DNA of 64,000 nt from NCBI GenBank assembly GCA_001897525.1, contig MKTB01000003.1, positions 1 through 64,000 on the forward strand. Direction: 5' to 3'. Below, one piece after another: positions 19,623 through 27,440 of the stretch. Source of the stretch: Bacteroidetes bacterium 43-16 (GTDB taxonomy: Bacteria; Bacteroidota; Bacteroidia; Chitinophagales; Chitinophagaceae). A program made the position numbers and the translations under genes. A model generated the notes under the pieces. The model worked only from the letters and a program-made list of their open reading frames with translations, had not been told where the DNA came from and searched no databases. Position 1 is the first letter of the stretch. Each line of letters starts with the position of its first letter.

Positions 19623-19985
19623 TTATTCCCCTGCAACACTCTTTAAACGTTTCACTTCCGCTTCTAATAATTGGATATACTTATCCTTGTATTCGTCACT
19701 ATGATTGTGATTTTCAACTTGTGAACCGAAACCCTGCACTAATTGATTATGCGTGATATTGAATATTTGAGTAGCATCAAAATTCAATATCTGCGAAATA
19801 TCAATCTCTAATATCTGTGCGATTTTCTGAATGCGGGAGATCGTCAAATCAACCTCGTTTCTTTCAATTTTACTGTAACCGCTCACGCTCATTTCAAGAT
19901 CGGCGGCCATTGCTTCGCGTGTAATATTTTTAAGCTCTCTAAACTTTTTTATATTATCACCAATATTTATGCTTTGGGTTTCCAT
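19623..19985 (-). CDS. XRE-family HTH transcriptional regulator
   Basis: IGDNIKKFRELKNITREAMAADLEMSVSGYSKIERNEVDLTISRIQKIAQIL. Confidence 0.9.
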   Translation of the reverse strand: METQSINIGDNIKKFRELKNITREAMAADLEMSVSGYSKIERNEVDLTISRIQKIAQILEIDISQILNFDATQIFNITHNQLVQGFGSQVENHNHSDEYKDKYIQLLEAEVKRLKSVAGE

Positions 19986-20161
19986 ACTTATTCAAGTTTA
20001 ATTAATATGCCTCAAAAGTAGCAAAATAATTTAAAAAGTAGCAAACAAACACTTTTAGTTTTATACCATTTATACAAAATGGCTTTGCTTTGTATTTATA
20101 AATTCATTCTCCCACATCCCATTTACCAATCACAAAATTCAACATTTTTAAAATTATAACC

Positions 20162-20578
20162 ATGCAATGCACACAATGTAAGTCGGATAATGTACAGCGT
20201 TTGGCTGTTCTCTACGAAGCAGGAACACAAAATATAAAAACTACCAGCAGCACATTTGGGGCGGGTATTGGTAGCGGTTATGGCCTCGGTTCTGCCACAA
20301 CAAACACGAGAGGCACTTCTCAATCCTATTTGGCAAAGAAAGCAGCTCCGCCGCAAAAGGTATCTTATATACCGATAGCCGGCTTCATCTTTGGTGGGTT
20401 CTTGGTCCCTAACTTTTTCCAATCGTTTAATGTGTTCGTGATGCTACTCTTTTTCGCTGCTGCGATCATCTACGGGGTCTATACCTACAAGCATAACAAA
20501 AACAAATACCCGCCTTTATATCAATCGTGGCTCCGTTCTTGGCACTGTAATAAATGCGGAACGATCTACACAACATAA
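20162..20578 (+). CDS. Hypothetical membrane protein with zinc-ribbon-like CxxC pairs
   Basis: N-terminal CTQC and C-terminal CNKCGTIY, central TM segments. Confidence 0.55.
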   Translation: MQCTQCKSDNVQRLAVLYEAGTQNIKTTSSTFGAGIGSGYGLGSATTNTRGTSQSYLAKKAAPPQKVSYIPIAGFIFGGFLVPNFFQSFNVFVMLLFFAAAIIYGVYTYKHNKNKYPPLYQSWLRSWHCNKCGTIYTT

Positions 20579-20618
20579 ACAATCAAATCCTATTCTTAAC
20601 ACTTAAAAATATAATGCG

Positions 20619-20837
20619 ATGAAAAAATTACTTACTACAATTTCACTATTAGCAATGACAGGGTTCTTTTTTGCATCCTGTAATAAGACGGCAAGCTGGC
20701 AATGCACCTGTACCAAAGACGGCGACATTGTTTATAAAACCATTGCCCACGATGCTAAAAAGAAAAATGAAAAAGCGGCCTGTGACAAGATGGAACAGGA
20801 GATTACAGGTGCTAAATGTGAACTAAGCAAAAACTAG
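20619..20837 (+). CDS. Small lipoprotein
   Basis: Lipobox FFFASCNK; 72 aa with RBS spacing. Confidence 0.5.
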   Translation: MKKLLTTISLLAMTGFFFASCNKTASWQCTCTKDGDIVYKTIAHDAKKKNEKAACDKMEQEITGAKCELSKN

Positions 20838-20843
20838 AAATAC

Positions 20844-21266
20844 ATGAGATCAATTAAACAACTGGCAATAGTGGCAGCGACATCAATTAGCCTGATAAGC
20901 TGCTCAAAAGATACAAATGATCCGACCCCTAAAGACAGTGCCGTCACGGAACTTGAAAAAAGGATTGTAGGAAGCTGGCGTTACCATAGCGGGGAACCTT
21001 GTCAGGCAGATGATATTTATATCTTTAGAAGCGACAAACGTTTCACCCTTGATGAAGGAAATACCAAGTGCGGGTTTCAATTTGCGGCTTCCGAATGGGA
21101 TTGGGAGATCACAAAAGACTCCGTTTTAAACCCCGTTTTCGGAGTACCTGGTAATTCATCATCACAGGCAGACCTGCGAATAATCAAGCTTGATAACGAT
21201 ACCATGTTACTTATGGGCGCAGAATGGGGCAGTAACGTAATATACAGGTATTCCAGAAAGAAGTAA
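20844..21266 (+). CDS. Lipocalin-like lipoprotein
   Basis: Lipobox ISLISCSKD; VGSWRYHSGEPC... lipocalin-like start. Confidence 0.55.
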   Translation: MRSIKQLAIVAATSISLISCSKDTNDPTPKDSAVTELEKRIVGSWRYHSGEPCQADDIYIFRSDKRFTLDEGNTKCGFQFAASEWDWEITKDSVLNPVFGVPGNSSSQADLRIIKLDNDTMLLMGAEWGSNVIYRYSRKK

Positions 21267-21329
21267 GGCTACAGTTATAGAAAAATGCGACCCTATCAAA
21301 AGCGCAGGAGTAAATTTCCTGTGCTTTTT

Positions 21330-21599
21330 TTATTCTTTGTCTATATCGCCTCTATCTTTATAATAATCTTCTTTTGACGGTGCATCCTCTCTTGAAAGAT
21401 AAGGAAAACTTTTAGCCATTTTCTTTTCAAGCTCGTATTCCATTACGCCGCCATAAAACCCTTTACTGCGTTCGCTTGTCCCTTTTTCAGATATTGCGCT
21501 TTTAGAAAATGACGGTATGTATTTTGAAATCAGATACCCCTCATTATACCCTTTCAAATATTCGGCAGAGGGGGTTATTTCTTCATTATTTACTTCCAT
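21330..21599 (-). CDS. Hypothetical protein
   Basis: 89 aa ORF co-oriented with 21601..21870. Confidence 0.4.
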   Translation of the reverse strand: MEVNNEEITPSAEYLKGYNEGYLISKYIPSFSKSAISEKGTSERSKGFYGGVMEYELEKKMAKSFPYLSREDAPSKEDYYKDRGDIDKE

Positions 21600-21600
21600 G

Positions 21601-21870
21601 TTAGAATGTTTCTTTTGAATGTTTATCCAAATAATCCATTAATGAACTGCGATCATAAAGAATGATTTTCCTTTCGGGTTGCGAATATCTAATACTTCCT
21701 TCATCGCGCAGCTTTTGAAGGGTCGTTTTAGATTTTATATTCAATAGACGCATTGCTTCTTCGTTTGAAATCCATTTATCCTCGCTAATATTCTTGGTTT
21801 CTTTTAGTCGTTCTACAACCTGTTCAACCAATTCATAAAATGCTTTTTCTTCAAGGCAAATCACCTGCAT
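21601..21870 (-). CDS. Excisionase-like helix-turn-helix protein
   Basis: WISNEEAMRLLNIKSKTTLQKLRDEGSIRYSQPERKIILYDRSSLMDYL. Confidence 0.8.
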   Translation of the reverse strand: MQVICLEEKAFYELVEQVVERLKETKNISEDKWISNEEAMRLLNIKSKTTLQKLRDEGSIRYSQPERKIILYDRSSLMDYLDKHSKETF

Positions 21871-21888
21871 AATTGAAGTATTTTAAAA

Positions 21889-22485
21889 CTATTCGTCATC
21901 TAATCTTGGCTCAATAGGTGGATCAACTTTTGGGTGAGGATCATTTATTGGCTCTTTCGGAGTTATATCATCTTTTTTGTTGTTATCGTAAGATTGAATT
22001 TCTTGTTCTTCAATATCCCTGAACAATTCTTTTTGCGATTTGAAGTTTTTTTCAGCTTCAGGGTTTCTCTTGAAATAATCTTTATGTGCCGCTTTATCTA
22101 TATAATCATCGGTGGACAGACTCTTATCGCTCTCCTTTATATATTTAGAAAACACCGGACTGTTTTCCTGCAATTTGGTTAGCTGCTCCTCTTGTTTTGC
22201 AACATTCGGATCAGGCTTTTTGTAGCCGTATTTATCACAAGCCAAATCCAAAGCCTTTTCTTTGTATTTGGTATCTATATTTGTCAAATCCTTAGTGGGG
22301 TCATAGGCTCCTCTATCCCTGTTTAACCTCATATGTCGGCTATTGCGCTCAGGATAAATATTTTGGTGGTAATCTGCGATTTCACTATAATAATTGGCAG
22401 ACAAATTCCTATAATCTCTATAACTATCTTCTCCGATAGCTCCTACATAGTCCATCATCCAGTCAGGCATTTTTCGTCTTCCCAT
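21889..22485 (-). CDS. Hypothetical protein (mobilization accessory candidate)
   Basis: 198 aa charged ORF in operon with 21601..21870. Confidence 0.45.
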   Translation of the reverse strand: MGRRKMPDWMMDYVGAIGEDSYRDYRNLSANYYSEIADYHQNIYPERNSRHMRLNRDRGAYDPTKDLTNIDTKYKEKALDLACDKYGYKKPDPNVAKQEEQLTKLQENSPVFSKYIKESDKSLSTDDYIDKAAHKDYFKRNPEAEKNFKSQKELFRDIEEQEIQSYDNNKKDDITPKEPINDPHPKVDPPIEPRLDDE

Positions 22486-22557
22486 AACAGTTTATATTGA
22501 TTTTAATTAAAATTTATTATATCATTATTTTCATTACAGTACTACTTACCCAAAGGT

Positions 22558-22986
22558 ATGAAAATGGACGATAAAAAATTCCTTTTTGATTTACCCGAAG
22601 TTGAAAAGAAGAAACAAAGCAATAGAGCAGCTTATATTTATGGGTCAGAGCGTAGAGATCGCGTGTTAAACGAGCCAGAATATTTACCTCGCTATGCTGC
22701 TTTGGGACGGAAGGTTTTGTCCTATTATGGGGGAGAACATTACAACCCTCATACTGTAGATTTAGGTACAGAGAGATTTATAAGAACGCTAATTCAAAGC
22801 TTCATAGAAAAGAAAGTTTTTTATAAACAGAGAGAATACGATTGGGAATATATCGACCATTTTTTTAGAGATGCTGTGGGCTTTGAACTAAAGATTAATA
22901 TCCCATACGATCAAAGTATTCTAGACAGAGGATTATCTCTTATAAATCCTACTTCTTTTTTGAATACAAGTGATACTGTAAATTAG
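22558..22986 (+). CDS. Hypothetical protein, tandem paralog 1
   Basis: MKMDDKKFLFDLPEVEKKKQSNRAAYIYGSERRDRVLNEP; duplicated in the next ORF. Confidence 0.6.
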   Translation: MKMDDKKFLFDLPEVEKKKQSNRAAYIYGSERRDRVLNEPEYLPRYAALGRKVLSYYGGEHYNPHTVDLGTERFIRTLIQSFIEKKVFYKQREYDWEYIDHFFRDAVGFELKINIPYDQSILDRGLSLINPTSFLNTSDTVN

Positions 22987-22997
22987 ATTTCGTAGGT

Positions 22998-23423
22998 ATG
23001 AAAATGGACAATAAAAAATTCCTTTTTGATTTACCCGAAGATGAAAAGAAAAAGCAAAGCTATAAAGCTGCCTATGTCTATGGATCAGAGATTAGGGATC
23101 GAATATTAAATGAACCCAAATCTTTGCCTCGCTATGCTGCTTTAGCATCCAAGGCTCTGTCATTTTATGGTGGGGAACACTACAATCCATATACTGTAGC
23201 TATTCATACAGAAGTATTCATTAGAAAGCTTATTCAAAACGGTATCGAAAAAAAAGTTTTTTACAAAGCCAAGTATAATTGGGTATATATCGACCATTTC
23301 CTACGAAAAGTGATCGGCACTGAATTACAGATCAATATTCCCTATGACCAATCTGTACTTGATACAGAATTAGCCTCCAAATATAAAGTAGCTTATTCCC
23401 ACCCCAACGACACCGTGAATTAG
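22998..23423 (+). CDS. Hypothetical protein, tandem paralog 2
   Basis: MKMDNKKFLFDLPEDEKKKQSYKAAYVYGSEIRDRILNEP; same length and order of motifs. Confidence 0.6.
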   Translation: MKMDNKKFLFDLPEDEKKKQSYKAAYVYGSEIRDRILNEPKSLPRYAALASKALSFYGGEHYNPYTVAIHTEVFIRKLIQNGIEKKVFYKAKYNWVYIDHFLRKVIGTELQINIPYDQSVLDTELASKYKVAYSHPNDTVN

Positions 23424-23519
23424 TGCGGCACATCGTTGATTAACTTAGTATTGTCATTTCTCTCCAAAGTTTCACTTTGATGAGAGAAATTATTATGTTT
23501 GTTTCAAATTCATTTTCAG

Positions 23520-25040
23520 ATGCTTCGATTTGATTTGGACGAACCGATATTAAAAATTGGCAAAAATCAAGTGCCTTGGACAATGGGCAACTCTTTTGAG
23601 GGCTTACAAATCTTTGGTGGCATCGGTTCTGGCAAAACATCAGGATCAGGGCGTTTTTTTGCCTTGAAATATTTATCAAAAGGTTATGGCGGTCTTGTAT
23701 TGACTGTAAAGAGTGACGAAAAGCAAGACTGGATTGAATACGCGAAACTTACGGGAAGATATAATGATTTGATTATTGTTGAACCGAAAGGGAGCAAGTA
23801 TTTCAATTTTTTGGACTACGAAACAACACATAGCAATAAAAAATCTTATTCTGAAAACATACTCCAAGTATTAAAGACGGTTATCAAAGCCAGTGAAGAA
23901 AAAGCCACAGGCAAAAACAATGATCCCTTCTGGGAAAATGCGTTGGATATGCTTATATCGAATACTATTGATCTAAGCTTGCTGGCTTACAATAAAATTT
24001 CGATAGAACACTTATACGATATTGCCCGTTCTGCATCTCGCTACAAGAAACCCCAAGAGAATAAAGACAGCAAAGAGAAAAAGGAAAATAAGGCAAAGCC
24101 GCCCGTTTTTAAAATCGCCTTAGATGTAGTCGAAAAGGGTATTCAAAAAGCCATTGAGGACACGATCGCAGAGTTTGGTCGGGAGTACATTACGAACCTT
24201 GACCAGAAAGCTTTTGATGAATTACTCCTTAAGAAAATCCCGCATGCACGCGAATTTAATTACATACAGGAGTTCTTTAACGAAACCTATGCCGAGTTGA
24301 GCGAAAAAACAAAATCAATTGTTGATTTTTCTTTCACCGGCTTTTTGTATCGACTTTTAAAAGACCCTATTTATTCCTTGTTTTGCAGTAATCCGTCAAA
24401 TTTCACGCCAGAGGATTGTTTAAAGGGTAAAATTATCCTGATTAATCTTCCTGTAAAACACTACCACAAAGTTGGCCGTGACACGCAGATCATGTTCAAA
24501 TACATTTGGCAGCGTGCAATGGAAAGAAGAAACGTCAGAGAAAATGAACGCCCCGTTTTTTTATGGGCAGATGAAGCACAAAACTTTCTTCATGAATACG
24601 ATGCCGAGTATCAGGCAACCGCAAGAAGCAGCCGTATTGCCACCGTCTATATCTCGCAGAACATCCCTAACTACTATGCGAACATGGCAGGCGTTAACGG
24701 TGAATATAAAGTCAAAAGCTTTCTTGGTACACTGGCGACAAAGGTTTTCCATGCAAACGCAGATATTGAAACGAACCAATTCGCGTCCACCTTAATTGGA
24801 GAAGAATACCGAGCCGAAGAAACGGAAGCGAGAAGTATTGTGGATGGCCAAGTAACGGTTACGAAAACAATTGCGCCAAAACTGGATAAAATGGTTCGTC
24901 CAGAGGTATTCAATACCCTTTTGACAGGCGGCAACAAAAATCAGTTTAAAATTACGGCTTATCTGCATGCTCAAGGCATGAAGCTGCGAGATGGATTTAG
25001 TTATGATAAAATACGCTTCGATCAAAATTTTGTTCCCTAA
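23520..25040 (+). CDS. TraG/VirD4-like type IV coupling ATPase (TraM recognition domain)
   Basis: Walker A FGGIGSGKTSGSGR; Walker B/TraM region PVFLWADEAQNFLHEYDAEYQATARSSRIATVYISQNIPNYYANM. Confidence 0.85.
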   Translation: MLRFDLDEPILKIGKNQVPWTMGNSFEGLQIFGGIGSGKTSGSGRFFALKYLSKGYGGLVLTVKSDEKQDWIEYAKLTGRYNDLIIVEPKGSKYFNFLDYETTHSNKKSYSENILQVLKTVIKASEEKATGKNNDPFWENALDMLISNTIDLSLLAYNKISIEHLYDIARSASRYKKPQENKDSKEKKENKAKPPVFKIALDVVEKGIQKAIEDTIAEFGREYITNLDQKAFDELLLKKIPHAREFNYIQEFFNETYAELSEKTKSIVDFSFTGFLYRLLKDPIYSLFCSNPSNFTPEDCLKGKIILINLPVKHYHKVGRDTQIMFKYIWQRAMERRNVRENERPVFLWADEAQNFLHEYDAEYQATARSSRIATVYISQNIPNYYANMAGVNGEYKVKSFLGTLATKVFHANADIETNQFASTLIGEEYRAEETEARSIVDGQVTVTKTIAPKLDKMVRPEVFNTLLTGGNKNQFKITAYLHAQGMKLRDGFSYDKIRFDQNFVP

Positions 25041-25068
25041 TTTTTGTTAACCAATAAATGTTTAGAAG

Positions 25069-25818
25069 ATGAAAAAGAACATGTATTACAAAACGCTGTA
25101 TCAGAGGAAAAACCTTATTAAAGAGTTTTTGCTCAACCTTTTTATCGAACTTTCTTCACACCCCCGAATGGTACTGGAAGTCTTTATCCGAAAAAAGATG
25201 GGTAGGCGATATTTCCGAACGAGTACCGCGATCACGGTCGCTGTTGCACTTTTCATTATTCCCTTTTTTTGGTCAAACCTTAGACAAGATTTTATTCAGA
25301 TTATTAGCGACAATTGGTTATGGTATTTGTTTATCCCCGTCTTTCTGTTTTTTTCCTTTTTAAGATATAAGGATATAAAACATATAAAATCCCAGTTTGA
25401 TTTTAACCATTTTAGTTTATCAACTGGTGAAATTCACCCTTTGTTCCATAAAATAAAAATCAACGGAAAACCATTTTCAGTTAGAACTATCGAGATATTT
25501 TTAGAGCCTTTGCTATTTTTCCTGATCGGTCTTTTTTTAATTTTCATTGACCAAAATTCGTTAGGTTGGCTGCTGGTCATATGCTCGGCCATTTACTCAT
25601 TAAGTTACTCCGGAACATACATGCACGGGGATAATTTTATCCTCGACAGGATTGATAATATAATCTCTGGAGAGGAAATTTACCGAACATTTGTATCGGA
25701 CGATGAACCAAGCAGGGGCTTTCGTTTCTATGGTGACAAGCCTACCTCGAAAGAAATGAGAGAAGAAGTTTTGGAAAATATTATTGTTGATGATGAGGAA
25801 ATAACGGATGCCGTATAA
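25069..25818 (+). CDS. Hypothetical membrane protein (mobilization cluster)
   Basis: 249 aa with paired TM segments; 28 bp after the coupling protein. Confidence 0.55.
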   Translation: MKKNMYYKTLYQRKNLIKEFLLNLFIELSSHPRMVLEVFIRKKMGRRYFRTSTAITVAVALFIIPFFWSNLRQDFIQIISDNWLWYLFIPVFLFFSFLRYKDIKHIKSQFDFNHFSLSTGEIHPLFHKIKINGKPFSVRTIEIFLEPLLFFLIGLFLIFIDQNSLGWLLVICSAIYSLSYSGTYMHGDNFILDRIDNIISGEEIYRTFVSDDEPSRGFRFYGDKPTSKEMREEVLENIIVDDEEITDAV

Positions 25819-25999
25819 CCCCTAAGCTATGCTTAGGGAAGATGTCTGATACAAATTATTTAATAGGTATTACGAGGTACGCTTGCATAGCTTTCAAAAA
25901 TTCCGAACACAGCTCCACATTATTGCTAATTTACTATTCCATATAAATCAGCATATCTAGTAAACTCGATTAAAATGCATTTTTCAAATAATATACTCT

Positions 26000-26797
26000 A
26001 TGGACAAGAAAAAAGACTATGCGAAAAGAATACACATACTCATTCTAGTTGTAGGAATATTACTTATAATAGCTGGTATAATTTCGCAATTATTTACCCT
26101 CTCTTCTCTTTTTAGCAATATTCTAACAACAATTGGTGGTGTTTTTTCTGGCCTTAGTTCTAGCTGGTTAATTGAGGAGTTCTATAAAAAGAAAGATGAA
26201 AGATATGATGCAAACGAACTATATAAAAAGTCGCTAGAAATTTTTGAAAAATCAATTGAATGCCCTGATATCTTTCCTCAAGAAGCCGATATAAAAGTAT
26301 TTAGAAATCAGAATATGCATTTATACTATTTGACAAGAAATGAATCAGGAAAACTATTTTGGAATTACACGACACTTAATTTCACTCAAGCATCTTTAGG
26401 TAAATTAAGGCGACTTACCAGTACTGCCATCATACGAAACTATAAAAAGAATAAAGACATCGAATATGAAGTAGAAATGTTTAGAAAATTCCCTTCTGAT
26501 CGCATCATTTTAATTAGTAGGAAGAAAGGAACAAGAGATCCTATCTACATTGCCGTATTTGAGCCTTATTCTAATACAAGTAAAGAAACAATCTGTGGTT
26601 TTGCACTTCATGATGATTGGACAAATGAATGGAGATTATCTCCTGCCGTACTTTCTTTTTCCTCAAAGTTTCCAAAACAGAAAGCTGGCCCATTATCAAA
26701 TGAAAATGCAAAATGGATGCAAAATTTATGGAATGAAATGTATAAAAATAAAGACATCAAATCAGTTTTTGATGAATACGTGGACATTAATCAATAA
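26000..26797 (+). CDS. Hypothetical protein with two N-terminal TM helices
   Basis: 265 aa ORF; ILILVVGILLIIAGII and ILTTIGGVFSGLSSSWLIEEFYKKKDERY. Confidence 0.55.
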   Translation: MDKKKDYAKRIHILILVVGILLIIAGIISQLFTLSSLFSNILTTIGGVFSGLSSSWLIEEFYKKKDERYDANELYKKSLEIFEKSIECPDIFPQEADIKVFRNQNMHLYYLTRNESGKLFWNYTTLNFTQASLGKLRRLTSTAIIRNYKKNKDIEYEVEMFRKFPSDRIILISRKKGTRDPIYIAVFEPYSNTSKETICGFALHDDWTNEWRLSPAVLSFSSKFPKQKAGPLSNENAKWMQNLWNEMYKNKDIKSVFDEYVDINQ

Positions 26798-26837
26798 TAT
26801 AATTGAACCAGACTTCTATACATGCTATTACGTTTTT

Positions 26838-27317
26838 ATGAAAAATTTTACCGCCACCTTTGTAAACCATCAATATATTTCCAAAAACTGGATGTATATA
26901 CAAAGCGCGATTATAGCTAGTTTTGAAAATGCTGAATTTAACAATAACTACACCCTACAAGCAATTGTTAATGAAGTTAGTAAAGATATAATCTCACAAA
27001 AGAAAAGTCATTTCCATATTGTGGCCAAAAATAAAAAAAATGAGATAGTGGGAGCAATTTTTAGTATTCCTGAGATAAAAATTGACAATTCCAATACCTG
27101 CCATATCGGGTGGTTTTTTAGCATCCCACAGCTTTATCGAAAGGAACGACTATTTGTTTCTGATCTGATGATTAATAAAGCTCATGCGTATTTAAGAAAT
27201 TTAGGTTACACAGCTATAACTACTGAAATTGGAACTGTTGCCGGCGAAAGGTTGTTAACGAAAAAATATGGATACAAAAAGACAAATAATTCAGAATGGA
27301 TTAAATACCTAATATAA
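26838..27317 (+). CDS. GNAT-like N-acetyltransferase
   Basis: Start at MKNFTATFVNHQ; HIVAKNKKNEIVGAIFSIPE...IGWFFSIPQLYRKERLFVSDLMINKAHAYLRNLGYTAITTEIG. Confidence 0.6.
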   Translation: MKNFTATFVNHQYISKNWMYIQSAIIASFENAEFNNNYTLQAIVNEVSKDIISQKKSHFHIVAKNKKNEIVGAIFSIPEIKIDNSNTCHIGWFFSIPQLYRKERLFVSDLMINKAHAYLRNLGYTAITTEIGTVAGERLLTKKYGYKKTNNSEWIKYLI

Positions 27318-27440
27318 GAAATATTCAACGAACATTATTTAATGGCTTCCAACAATAGCCCCCGATTTTATAAAGTTTATTTATATTTATTGAAACACGA
27401 ATTTTTGCAAAACGTGTTCTGACAAGCATAAACCATCCCT

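Noticed and set aside
22558-23423. CRISPR-like or tandem repeat array suggested by repeated starts
   Set aside because: Only two ~430 bp coding copies, not short spaced repeats; no CRISPR array or cas genes seen in the window.
26550-26837. N-terminal extension of the ORF 26550..27317
   Set aside because: Overlaps the 26000..26797 gene out of frame; GNAT-like homology starts at the internal ATG 26838.
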